Notes under the pieces: model-generated
The model's database searches: none
Seen by the model: only the letters and a program-made list of their open reading frames with translations
Told to the model about the DNA's origin: nothing
Translations under genes and position numbers: made by a program
Part shown: one piece after another, positions 18,605 to 26,707 of the stretch
How the letters are laid out: each line of letters starts with the position of its first letter
Numbering within the stretch: position 1 is the first letter of the stretch
DNA from: Chloroflexota bacterium
GTDB lineage: Bacteria; Chloroflexota; Limnocylindria; Limnocylindrales; CSP1-4
Assembly (NCBI GenBank): GCA_947475545.1
Contig: CANJLL010000006.1
Coordinates: 62,001 to 126,000, forward strand
Direction: 5' to 3'
Length of the DNA: 64,000 bases

Positions 18605-19531
18605 ATGTACACGATCAAGCAGGCCGCGGCCCGCAGCGGCGTCGGGATCTCGCTCCTCCGCGCGTGGGAGCGTCGCTACGGCGTCGTTCATCCCGTGCGC
18701 ACCGCCGGCGGCTACCGCCTGTACGACGAGGACGCGATCGCCCGCCTCCGTGCGATGCGCCGGCTGGTCGATTCGGGCTGGAGCGCCTCCCAGGCGGCGG
18801 CCGCCGTGATCGACGAGACCGCATACCGGGCCGTGGCGGGCGTGGCGCCGTTGACGACCGAGGAGCTGACCGTCCCGCCGGATGTCCGAGGCTTGCCGCC
18901 TGAGACCGCGGCGAGCGTGGGCGCGTTCGTCCTGGCTGCCACCCGGTTCGATGCTGCTGGCCTGGAGGATGCTCTCGACGCGATGTTCGCCCACGGCTCG
19001 GTCGACATGGTCCTGGACGTCCACCTGATGCCTGCCGTCCGCGCCCTCGGCGATGCGTGGGCCACCGGCCGCCTCGACATTGCGGAGGAGCACCTCGCCA
19101 GCGCGGCTGTGATGCGGCGCCTCGGCGCCCTGTACGACCTGGCCGGCGCACCGGGGGCCGGTCCGCGCGTCCTGGTGGGGCTCCCGCCTGGCGGGCGTCA
19201 CGAGATCGGGCCGCTGGCCTTCGCCGTGGTGCTCCGCCGGCGCGGCATTGACGTCCTGTACCTGGGCGCCGAGGTCCCCGTGGAGTCGTGGGTCGAGGCG
19301 GTCGTCCGGAGTGGGGCCGCGGCCGCGGTGATCGGGGTGCAGCGCGTGACCGACGTCGCCCGGGCCCGCGAGGCGGCCACGGCGATCATGACGGCGAGCC
19401 CCGGCCTGCCCGTGAGCTTCGGCGGGGGTGCGGCGGGCCAGGCCGGGATCGGCCTGGACGTTGTGGAGCTCCCCGAGCGCCTGACCGAGGCAGCGACCCA
19501 GATCGCCCGCAGGCTCGCCCCGCGCGACTGA
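18605..19531 (+). CDS. CarH/LitR-type B12-binding MerR photoreceptor regulator
   Basis: A 308-residue regulator with a MerR winged helix at about 1-70, a four-helix B12-binding bundle at about 100-180 and a Rossmann cobalamin domain at about 187-305. The bundle contains W152, nine residues, then E162-H163: the W-x9-EH signature of adenosylcobalamin light sensors such as CarH. The candidate lower axial ligand is His199 in G-x-H-x-x-G, although the usual acidic residue two positions before it is Gly. In CarH, dark tetramers bind DNA and light releases them. It diverges from heliorhodopsin with a 124-bp shared regulatory region, so heliorhodopsin is its obvious target. Its own transcript may be nearly leaderless. 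Confidence 0.93.
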   Translation: MYTIKQAAARSGVGISLLRAWERRYGVVHPVRTAGGYRLYDEDAIARLRAMRRLVDSGWSASQAAAAVIDETAYRAVAGVAPLTTEELTVPPDVRGLPPETAASVGAFVLAATRFDAAGLEDALDAMFAHGSVDMVLDVHLMPAVRALGDAWATGRLDIAEEHLASAAVMRRLGALYDLAGAPGAGPRVLVGLPPGGRHEIGPLAFAVVLRRRGIDVLYLGAEVPVESWVEAVVRSGAAAAVIGVQRVTDVARAREAATAIMTASPGLPVSFGGGAAGQAGIGLDVVELPERLTEAATQIARRLAPRD

Positions 19532-19605
19532 CATCCCGCCGGGCCAATTGGCCGGGGCCGGCAGGCCGATCTGGCCGGTCGTCGTGTGCCGGTCGGCCCC
19601 GATGA

Positions 19606-19641
19606 CCGGCCGGCCCGGGCCAATTGGCCCGGGCCGGCCGG
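19606..19641. repeat. 36-bp perfect palindrome in a GGCC-rich intergenic repeat cluster
   Basis: Each of 18 bases pairs with its counterpart around the centre AATT, with no loop. A shorter related palindrome (GGCCAATTGGCC) lies at 19542-19553 and a degenerate third copy at about 19641-19659. The cluster fills much of the 271-nt gap between the CarH-type gene and the DoxX gene. It could be a terminator, a small mobile palindromic element or a protein-binding site. Confidence 0.8.
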
Positions 19642-19802
19642 GCCCAATGGCCCGGGCCCAGGCGCTGCGGCGTCCCGCAAAAGGGGGCCGATGTGGCACG
19701 TATCGTGCGTTCGCACCAAGCCGATACTGTGGTCAACGGCAGCCGATCCGGGGGTCGTCCAGAACCGGAAGGCGCTGACCGTCCTGGAAGGGAAGCGAGA
19801 TC

Positions 19803-20582
19803 ATGAAGACCCTGCGCGGGTTGATTGTCCCGATCGCGGCACTGGCCGCGATCATCCTCGTCTACATGGAGAACCCGTGGGTTCGGCCGGAGCAGGTCAG
19901 CCAGACGCTCCGCACCGCCACCACCCTGGCGTTCTGGGCCGTCTCGATCCTGCTCCTGGTGCTGCTCTTCTCCGATCGTCGGCAGCCCGAGGCGGACGTC
20001 ATCGAGGTCGAGGGCCCGGCCTTCACGCGGTACCTGTTCAGCAACACGCGGGCCGGCATGTTCTGGCTCCCGATCCGCATCTTCGTCGGCTTCGAATGGC
20101 TGACCGCCGGCGTGCACAAGCTCTTCCCCGACGGCAAGGCGGTCGGCGCCGGCTGGCTGGACGGCGGGAACTCGCTCCTCGGCTTCTGGACCAACGCGGT
20201 CAAGATCCCCGAGGCCGCCGGGGCCAAGCCGCCCATCTCCTTCGAGTGGTACCGCAGCATCCTCCAGGTGATGATCGACAACCACGCGCAGAGCTGGTTC
20301 GCCTACCTGGTGGTCTTCGGCGAGGTCGCGATCGGGCTGGGCCTCCTGTTCGGAGTGCTTGTAGGCATCGCCTCCTTCTTCGGAGCCACGCTCAACATGA
20401 GCTTCCTCCTTGCCGGCACCGCCTCCACCAACCCGATCATGTTCGCCCTCGGGATCGGCCTGATCCTGGCCTGGCGGGTCGCCGGCTGGTACGGGCTGGA
20501 TCGCTACCTCCTCCCGCTGCTCGGCACCCCGTGGACGCGGCGGGTCACGAGCCGCCCCGCGGCAGCCCCTTCAAGGGCGTGA
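19803..20582 (+). CDS. DoxX family membrane protein
   Basis: A 259-residue membrane protein with about six hydrophobic segments: two N-terminal helices, a polar stretch (about 60-80), then a DoxX-type region (RIFVGFEWLTAG, GEVAIGLGLLFG). The family supplies membrane subunits to oxidoreductases and thiosulfate:quinone-type enzymes; no soluble partner is adjacent. The start has a purine-rich GGAAGGGAAG upstream. Two short inverted repeats (CACG-TAT-CGTG and GTGCG-TT-CGCAC) lie about 100 nt upstream and may be regulatory. It lies downstream of the light-sensor pair, but any functional link is inference. Confidence 0.85.
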   Translation: MKTLRGLIVPIAALAAIILVYMENPWVRPEQVSQTLRTATTLAFWAVSILLLVLLFSDRRQPEADVIEVEGPAFTRYLFSNTRAGMFWLPIRIFVGFEWLTAGVHKLFPDGKAVGAGWLDGGNSLLGFWTNAVKIPEAAGAKPPISFEWYRSILQVMIDNHAQSWFAYLVVFGEVAIGLGLLFGVLVGIASFFGATLNMSFLLAGTASTNPIMFALGIGLILAWRVAGWYGLDRYLLPLLGTPWTRRVTSRPAAAPSRA

Positions 20583-20694
20583 CCGTCAACTAACCCGGGG
20601 GGCGCAGTCCCCCACCCTCCGGGTGGAGCGCTCCACCGCTCCGCCGCCGCTCGGGCCCGTCGCCCGACCGGCGGCGGACCTGTATCCGGCGCGG

Positions 20695-22452
20695 TCAGGC
20701 ACGGCGATGCGCCAGCAGCGCCCGGGGATCACGCAGGCCGACCCTGCCCGGCGCACGCACCACCTCGAACCCGGCGGCGACCAGGATCGAACGGGCCGCG
20801 GCCGCACCCGCGTCGCGCGCCAGGGGCTCGAATGGATCACGCTCGGCGGCGGTCACCAGCATCTCGATCCCCCGCCGCGGTCGTCCATCCTGGTCATCGG
20901 ACCTGGCCGCCTCGTTGATATGGGCCGTGAAGAGCGCACGGCCGAGACCGACCCGGCGGCAAGGGGCGGCGACGCCCATGGCCAGCAGGCGGCGCACCCC
21001 GTCCGCGCCATCGATCACCGAGATGGCGAGCCCCACGATCAGATCCTCGACAACGGCGGCGGTGACCAGGATCCGGTCCCCCGACGCGAGTGCGGCGGCC
21101 ACCAGTCGGTGCCCGTCACCGGGATCCGCCGGGCCGGCAACACCACGAACCAGCCGGAGGCGGTCCCAGCGCTGCGCATCCACGGCAGCCAACACCTGGG
21201 GCATCCCCTCGCCCGGGGCGGGGATCGACCGGCGGAACCGCGCGTCACCCGGGAGGGGGCCACTCGAGTCGAGCGTTGTCCACCAGCCCGCATCGACCGC
21301 CTGCCGGATCAGGGCGGGCACCACCAGGGACCGGACAAGGCCGGCCGTTTCCGCCGTCCGGTCCTGGCCCGGTGGATCTCCCTCGGTCGTGCCCGGCGTC
21401 TCATCGTCGTCCAGGCGGCCTGGTGGCGGGCCCTGGCCGTGGCGGGCGGCCTCGCCGGCCCAGCGCTCGCGCCATGCCGCCGGAATGGCCTGGGGGACGG
21501 GCCGGTGCGCCGCCGCCAGCCAGACGAGCGACCAGGCCCGCGGGACAACCCGGTACACGTCGTAGCCGCCGCCGCCCGTCGCCAGCCAGCGGCCGCCCGC
21601 GTGCCGGTGCGCGACGGCGTCGGTGAGCCGCGCGGCCGCGCCCATGGCCGTGGTCGTCACCCGCAGATGCGCAAGGGGATCCAGGACGTGCGAGTCGGAG
21701 CCGTGTTGCGAGACGATGAGATCAGGCCCGAACGCGGCCGCGATCTCCGGGACCAGCCGCTCCACGGCGGCCAGCCACGGACCGGCGCCCGTGCCGGCGA
21801 AGAGCGGCAGATTGACCGCCGTCCCCACGGCGGGCCCCTCGTCGCCCAGCGCCACGCCGCCGGTGCCGGGGAAGAGCGTTCGGCCGGATTCGTGCAGCGA
21901 GAAGGTGAGAACCCCCGGATCGGCGCGATAGATGGCCTCCACGCCATCGCCGTGGTGGACGTCGAAGTCCAGGTAGAGGACCCGCAGGCCGGCCGCACGG
22001 GCCCGGGCGATCGCCACGGCCAGGTCGCTGTAGACGCAGAAGCCGGCGGCCCTGCCCGGCATCGCGTGGTGGAGGCCGCCGCCGGGATGGAAGGCGTGCT
22101 CGATATCGCCGCGGAGGATCGCCTCGGTCGCACGGAGTGAACCACCGGCGACGGCAGCTGCGGCCCCGTGCATGCCCACAAAGGCCGGGACGTCAGCGGT
22201 CCCGATCCCGAACGCCTCGCCGACCGGGTTCACCGAGAACCGGCGCACCGCCTCGAGGTAGGCCTGCGTGTGGACGGAGGCCAGCTCCATGTCGGTGGCA
22301 GGCTCGGGCTGGAGGCCCGGCTGCGCCCCGAGCTCACGGAGCAGGTCGATCCCGGGTCCGAACCGGCGCGGCGTGAACGGATGCGACGGCCCGAAATCGT
22401 ACGTGGCGGAGCGAGGACCGAAGACGAGCAGGGGGCCATCCGACGACGACAT
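20695..22452 (-). CDS. acuC: AcuC-type deacetylase fused to a GNAT acetyltransferase domain
   Basis: A 585-residue two-domain protein. Residues 1 to about 350 form a class-I-like histone-deacetylase fold with the active-site His pair (H128-H129 in GGGLHHA), zinc-ligand motif DVH (D164, H166) and QHGSDSH. About 365-585 contain a GNAT acetyltransferase with the acetyl-CoA loop RRVGLGRAL. AcuC deacetylates acetyl-CoA synthetase in Bacillus, and a GNAT enzyme (AcuA) acetylates it; here both opposing activities appear in one polypeptide. ATG 22452 gives the conserved N-terminus. It is divergent from the TatA-like gene. Confidence 0.9.
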   Translation of the reverse strand: MSSSDGPLLVFGPRSATYDFGPSHPFTPRRFGPGIDLLRELGAQPGLQPEPATDMELASVHTQAYLEAVRRFSVNPVGEAFGIGTADVPAFVGMHGAAAAVAGGSLRATEAILRGDIEHAFHPGGGLHHAMPGRAAGFCVYSDLAVAIARARAAGLRVLYLDFDVHHGDGVEAIYRADPGVLTFSLHESGRTLFPGTGGVALGDEGPAVGTAVNLPLFAGTGAGPWLAAVERLVPEIAAAFGPDLIVSQHGSDSHVLDPLAHLRVTTTAMGAAARLTDAVAHRHAGGRWLATGGGGYDVYRVVPRAWSLVWLAAAHRPVPQAIPAAWRERWAGEAARHGQGPPPGRLDDDETPGTTEGDPPGQDRTAETAGLVRSLVVPALIRQAVDAGWWTTLDSSGPLPGDARFRRSIPAPGEGMPQVLAAVDAQRWDRLRLVRGVAGPADPGDGHRLVAAALASGDRILVTAAVVEDLIVGLAISVIDGADGVRRLLAMGVAAPCRRVGLGRALFTAHINEAARSDDQDGRPRRGIEMLVTAAERDPFEPLARDAGAAAARSILVAAGFEVVRAPGRVGLRDPRALLAHRRA

Positions 22453-22540
22453 GGCGGCACAATAGCGCGCCTGCCGGACGTGCGGCCGCCGGGGCGGACG
22501 CCGCACGCGGCCGCGGCCCGGAGTCGGGTACCATCGCCGC

Positions 22541-22711
22541 GTGCAGGACACCGCCGTGGTTCTCATCGTCATCCTGATCGTCGCCATCGTGTGGCGCGGC
22601 CCAAAGACGCTGCCGCAGCTGGGCGCCATGCTGGGCCGGAGCGTCAACAAGGCCCGCCGGCAGGTGGATGAGGCCAGGGCCGGCCACGACAGCGGCGACA
22701 AGCCCGCCTGA
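22541..22711 (+). CDS. TatA/TatE-like twin-arginine translocase small subunit
   Basis: A 56-residue protein from a GTG: one N-terminal hydrophobic helix (about 5-18), then the hinge and amphipathic helix GPKTLPQLGAMLGRS, and a charged tail. This is the TatA/Hcf106 layout, in which many copies form the export pore with TatC. The family is usually 60-90 residues, so this is short. No tatC lies in the window. It is missed easily because of its size, and its 3' end precedes the glycosylase gene by about 40 nt. Confidence 0.8.
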   Translation: MQDTAVVLIVILIVAIVWRGPKTLPQLGAMLGRSVNKARRQVDEARAGHDSGDKPA

Positions 22712-22751
22712 TCCGGTTCATCCGGCGTCGGGTCTGGCCCCCATCCCCATC

Positions 22752-23468
22752 GTGCCCCCACACGCTCCGCCCGATCTCGCCGCCCTGACGCATCGGCCTG
22801 GTCCCGGGCCCCACCTGGCCACCACGCTGGTCGATGGCCGACGTGTTTCCACCCTCGCTGATCTGCCGCCGCTCCCCGACCGCCTGCTGTTCGTCGGCCT
22901 GAACCCCTCTCCGGTCAGCGTGGACGCCGGCCACTACCACCAGGGTCGCCTGGGTCGCCAATTCTGGCGACGGCTGATGGACGCGGAGATCCTCCCGGCC
23001 GACACGCCCCTGGAGACCGCCGACGACGCGCTGGTTGCCGCTGGCCACGGCATCACCGACCTGATCAAGGACCCCACCCCGCGGGACGTTGCGACCGACG
23101 CCCAGCTGACCGCCGGCGTGGGTCCGCTCTGGCAGAAGGTCGCCATCTGGCGGCCCGCGGCGGTGGTCTTCGTCTACAAGCGCGCGGCGCAGGTCCTCGC
23201 GCGGCGGCCCATCCCCGAACGGTGGGGCATGCTGGCCGGCGTGGCCCTTGCCGGCCGGCCCTGCCTCCTGATGCCCGGTCCCTACCGCCCGGCCGCAGAG
23301 GTCCGCGAAGCGATCGAGTTCTTTCGGAGCCTGGGCGTCATCCTGCCAGAGGTTCGGGTAGCCGTCCTCGTGACCGCCCAGCAACCCCTGACCCCGCACG
23401 GGTCCGTTCGGCTCATGGTCCGGGCGGGACCTGGAGGCCCAGGTGAGCGCGGTCCGGTCGCCAGGTGA
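22752..23468 (+). CDS. Mismatch-specific uracil/thymine-DNA glycosylase (Mug/TDG-type)
   Basis: About 238 residues from the GTG at 22752; an ATG at 22668 inside the tatA-like gene is the longer alternative. Motif 1 is FVGLNPSPVS, followed by GHYHQGRLGRQFW and ITDLIKDPTPR, the Mug/TDG pattern. It should excise uracil or ethenocytosine from mismatches in base-excision repair. The 3' end carries a tandem duplication (19 identical bases, 22-nt offset), and the second copy supplies the TGA stop. Confidence 0.88.
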   Translation: MPPHAPPDLAALTHRPGPGPHLATTLVDGRRVSTLADLPPLPDRLLFVGLNPSPVSVDAGHYHQGRLGRQFWRRLMDAEILPADTPLETADDALVAAGHGITDLIKDPTPRDVATDAQLTAGVGPLWQKVAIWRPAAVVFVYKRAAQVLARRPIPERWGMLAGVALAGRPCLLMPGPYRPAAEVREAIEFFRSLGVILPEVRVAVLVTAQQPLTPHGSVRLMVRAGPGGPGERGPVAR

Positions 23469-23479
23469 GCGCGGTCCGG
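23439..23479. repeat. Tandem duplication at the glycosylase stop codon
   Basis: Nineteen identical bases recur at 23439-23457 and 23461-23479 (22-nt offset, +1 in frame). The second copy introduces the TGA that ends the glycosylase frame. Without it the frame would end at the TAG at 23485-23487, which overlaps the CTA stop of the convergent gene. Confidence 0.8.
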
Positions 23480-23483
23480 CAGC

Positions 23484-25589
23484 CTAGGCGGGCGCGACGC
23501 CCTCGGCCAGCAGCGCGGCCAGCGCATCCGGCGTGGTGACCGGCAGACGACAGCTGGAGCCCCGGCACAGGTAGGCCGTGGGGGTGTCCCCGCTTGCGCT
23601 CCGACCGTGGAGGATGGGGATCGCGCTCTGGTCCGGCGCAGCGGAGGCCGCGAGGACCTGGTTGGGGCGGAAGCCCCGGGCCGGCGCCAGCAGTCCGCGC
23701 GTCGCCGGCGCGCCGGGATCCCCGGCCACGACCACCTCGTCGATCCCCGACATCGCCATGTCCAGGGCGGAGAGCCACGCCGCAAAGGCCGTGGGGTAGC
23801 GACCCAGGAAGCCGCCCAGCGTCGCGATGGCCCCCAGGGCCGCCTCGCCATAGCGCCCCTCGCCGGTCCACGCCCAGACGCGGAGCAGCACCCGGGCGGC
23901 CATCGCCCCGCCAGACGGGAGCGCGTTGTCCTGGGAATCCCTGGGGCGGGCCACCAGTGTCTCGTGGTCGTCGGGGGTGTCGAAGAAGCCGCCCGCCGGG
24001 TCGGCGAAGCGCGCCAGGACCTGGTCCGCAAGGGAACGTGCGGTCACGAACCAGCGCTCGTCGAAGGTGGCCTCGTACAGCGTGAGGAGCCCATCCGCCA
24101 GGTCCGCGTAGTCCTCGAGCACCGCGGCGCCGGCGGCGCGGCCGTCCTTCCAGGATCGCCGAAGGTGTCCACGGTCGTCCAGGAGCCCACCCGTCACCAC
24201 CTGGGCGGCCCGGACCGCGGCAACCAGGTAGGCCTCCGCCCGCTCCGCGATCCGCGGATCGCCATCTCCCTCCAGGAGCCGGGCGGCGGCGGCCAGCGCC
24301 CCGATCGCCAGCCCGTTCCAGGCCGCCAGCACCTTGTCGTCCCGGGCCGGTTGGGGACGCTCGGCACGAGTCGCCAGCAGGCGCCTCCGGCTGGCCGCCA
24401 GGGTGGCGTCGATGGCGTCGACGTCGAGCCCGAATGCCTGGGCGAGCTCGGGGGTGGCCCGCACCCGCCGCAGGATGGTCCGGCCCTCCCAGTTGCCGCC
24501 CTCAGACACGTCATACGCCGCGGCGAAGACCTCGAAGGCGGCCGGGCCACGCCCGGCTTCAGGCTCGCCCGCCGCGAGCGCCCCGCGCACCTCGGCTGCC
24601 GACCAGGTGAATGTTGCCCCCTCTTCGCCATCCGTGTCCGCATCCTGGCTGGCCGCGAAGCCGCCTTCGGCGGTGGTCAGCTCGCGAAGGATGTAGTCGA
24701 GGGTGCCAATGGCGACGTCGCGATCCGCGACGCTCCCGGTGAGCGCCCAGGCGTGGAGGTAGACGCGCGCCAGTTGGGCGTTGTCGTAGAGCATCTGCTC
24801 GAAATGCGGGACCAGCCAGACGTCGTCCGTGGAGTAGCGGTGAAAGCCGCCGCCCAGCTGATCGTGCATCCCGCCGGCCGCCATCCGGTCGAGTGTCAGG
24901 CGGACCATGGGCAGGGCCCGCGCGTCACCATCGGCGGCGCGCCGCAGGAGCAGCTCCAGCACCATGGGCTGCGGGAACTTGGGCGATCGGCCCCAGCCGG
25001 CGTTGCGCTGGTCAAAGCCCGTCTGCAGCGTGGTGATTGCCTCGTCGACAGCCGCCTCGGACGGGAGGTCGCTCTGTGTCGGCGGCTTGCTGGCCTCCAC
25101 CAGGCCCTGGACCAGCCGGGAGCCGGCCTGGTCCACCTCGGCACGCTGGTCGTGCCAGGCGTGCAGGACTGCCTGGAGGATCTGGCCAAACGCCGGCAAC
25201 CCATTGCGCGGCTCGGGCGGAAAGTACGTTCCGCCATAGAAGGGCTTGCCGTCGGGCGTGAGGAAAACGGACATGGGCCAGCCGCCGCTCCCGGTCATGG
25301 CCTGGACCGCGGTCATGTAGACCTGGTCCAGGTCGGGCCGCTCCTCGCGGTCCACCTTGATGGAGACGAAGTTCTCGTTCAGGACGCGGGCGATGGCGTC
25401 GTTCTCGAACGACTCGCGCTCCATCACGTGGCACCAGTGGCACGCGGCGTAGCCGATCGAGAGGAAGATGGGCCGATCCAGGAGCTGGGCCTGGGTGAGC
25501 GCCAGCGGGCCCCATGGCTGCCAGTCCACGGGATTGTGGGCGTGCTGGAGGAGATAGGGCGACGTCTCGCCCGCGAGTCGATTGGGCAT
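23484..25589 (-). CDS. DUF255 thioredoxin-domain protein (YyaL/SSP411 family)
   Basis: 701 residues from the ATG at 25589. The N-terminus ([16 protein letters not shown]) and the thioredoxin-like domain with CHWCHVM identify the family, followed by [16 protein letters not shown]. The rest is an (alpha/alpha) barrel similar to N-acylglucosamine epimerases. Its physiological role is uncertain; redox or glycan-related functions have been suggested for relatives. It is convergent with the glycosylase gene and divergent from the gene at 25728 across a block of 16-bp repeats. Confidence 0.93.
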   Translation of the reverse strand: MPNRLAGETSPYLLQHAHNPVDWQPWGPLALTQAQLLDRPIFLSIGYAACHWCHVMERESFENDAIARVLNENFVSIKVDREERPDLDQVYMTAVQAMTGSGGWPMSVFLTPDGKPFYGGTYFPPEPRNGLPAFGQILQAVLHAWHDQRAEVDQAGSRLVQGLVEASKPPTQSDLPSEAAVDEAITTLQTGFDQRNAGWGRSPKFPQPMVLELLLRRAADGDARALPMVRLTLDRMAAGGMHDQLGGGFHRYSTDDVWLVPHFEQMLYDNAQLARVYLHAWALTGSVADRDVAIGTLDYILRELTTAEGGFAASQDADTDGEEGATFTWSAAEVRGALAAGEPEAGRGPAAFEVFAAAYDVSEGGNWEGRTILRRVRATPELAQAFGLDVDAIDATLAASRRRLLATRAERPQPARDDKVLAAWNGLAIGALAAAARLLEGDGDPRIAERAEAYLVAAVRAAQVVTGGLLDDRGHLRRSWKDGRAAGAAVLEDYADLADGLLTLYEATFDERWFVTARSLADQVLARFADPAGGFFDTPDDHETLVARPRDSQDNALPSGGAMAARVLLRVWAWTGEGRYGEAALGAIATLGGFLGRYPTAFAAWLSALDMAMSGIDEVVVAGDPGAPATRGLLAPARGFRPNQVLAASAAPDQSAIPILHGRSASGDTPTAYLCRGSSCRLPVTTPDALAALLAEGVAPA

Positions 25590-25629
25590 TGGGGCGATGG
25601 TACCCGGCTTGCCCCCGGGACGCCGCGAG

Positions 25630-25709
25630 AGCCGGGCGGGCCCGAAGCCGGGCGGGCCCGGAGCTGGGCATGGCCGAAGCTGGGCGGGCCCGGAGCTGGG
25701 CGAGCCCAG
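25630..25709. repeat. Five tandem 16-bp repeats in a divergent promoter region
   Basis: Units beginning AGCCGGGCGGGCCCGA occur head to tail at 25630, 25646, 25662, 25678 and 25694 with a few substitutions. They occupy most of the 138-nt gap between two divergent genes. They could be iterated regulator sites or a simple minisatellite. Confidence 0.8.
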
Positions 25710-25727
25710 CCGGGGTAGGCTTGGGCC

Positions 25728-26423
25728 GTGATCGATCGCACGGTCCCCGGATTCCTGCCGAGCACGCATGGGCTCCGCTTCGCCAACCGCTGGCCGGCAA
25801 CTCCCGCCGTCTGGCTGGGCGTCGGCTACGTCCACCTCGGGATCGGGAACGCGGCCGACGGGCTGTGCGGCGGGATGTGCTTCGTGGTCCGGGACCGCTG
25901 GGAGGCAGGGCTCCCGGCGCCCGAGGCCGCCGCTCCCCCGCCCGCCGGAACGCCGCTGTTCGGGGAGATCGTCCGGCGCCAGGTGGATTCGTTCGATGGC
26001 CTGGTCCGGCTCCCGCTCCGCTTCTGGACGATGACGGCGCTCCACCCGGCGCGCCCCAACGGGTGGTCGCGACTGACGGGCCTGGGCTCGCGCGGAGCCG
26101 CCACCGTCCGCCGGGAGTGGCCGCGGATCCGCGCGGGGATCGATGTCGGGCAGCTGCCACAGGTCGGCCTGGTGCGGGTGGCGGGGCCGAATCCGCTGAC
26201 GCTGGGCCGCCACCACCAGGTGCTGGCGTGGGGCTACCGCCTGGACGCGGCTGCCGGGACCCTGGCCATCCGGATCTACGACCCAAACTGGCCGGGCCGC
26301 GACGATGTGGAGCTGCTGGTCGGCCTGCGCCACGACGCCAGCGGCCGACGGGCCGTCACCACGGCGCAGTCCACCGGGGAGCCGCTCCTGGCCTTGTTCG
26401 AGGCGCCCTACTCGCCGCCGTGA
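25728..26423 (+). CDS. Hypothetical protein with a possible cysteine-peptidase-like fold
   Basis: A 231-residue protein from a GTG start, with no signal peptide. Three motifs stand out in papain/C39-like order: Cys47 in [10 protein letters not shown], His162/His163 in [11 protein letters not shown] and the DPN of IYDPNWPG (185-187). This Cys-His-Asn/Asp arrangement is typical of bacterial C39-like proteins. No characterised family is recognised and catalysis is unproven. It follows the 16-bp iterons; TAGGCT, 11-16 nt before the start, is a possible -10 that would give a very short leader. Confidence 0.7.
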   Translation: MIDRTVPGFLPSTHGLRFANRWPATPAVWLGVGYVHLGIGNAADGLCGGMCFVVRDRWEAGLPAPEAAAPPPAGTPLFGEIVRRQVDSFDGLVRLPLRFWTMTALHPARPNGWSRLTGLGSRGAATVRREWPRIRAGIDVGQLPQVGLVRVAGPNPLTLGRHHQVLAWGYRLDAAAGTLAIRIYDPNWPGRDDVELLVGLRHDASGRRAVTTAQSTGEPLLALFEAPYSPP

Positions 26424-26707
26424 CGCGAAAGCTCCCGACTGGCAGCCACGGTGACGTTCGCGGCGGGCGTCGCAGCCGGCGGACGGTCAGCGTGCTGGAG
26501 CGGCGGGATGAGCTGGCGCACATGCACTCCGACACCGACACGCAGTTGGAACGCGGCGCCAGGTGCCAGCCTGGGTGACATCCGGATGAAACCGGCTGCC
26601 GGGAACCTGCTCGGCGCGGCAGCGCGGCGAACCGGCTGCGGGCACCGGGCAGCAGCGGCGAGGCAGCGCGAGGGACCGGCGGCGGGGCGGACGAGCCGCC
26701 TGCCCGG

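Noticed and set aside
19542-19660. GGCC-rich repeats considered as a CRISPR or integration array.
   Set aside because: No regular repeat/spacer structure, no cas or integrase gene.
25630-25709. 16-bp repeats considered as CRISPR.
   Set aside because: Units are directly adjacent without spacers.
26424-26707. Possible small genes between the peptidase-like gene and the MFS gene.
   Set aside because: Frames there show no protein-like composition or ribosome binding site.
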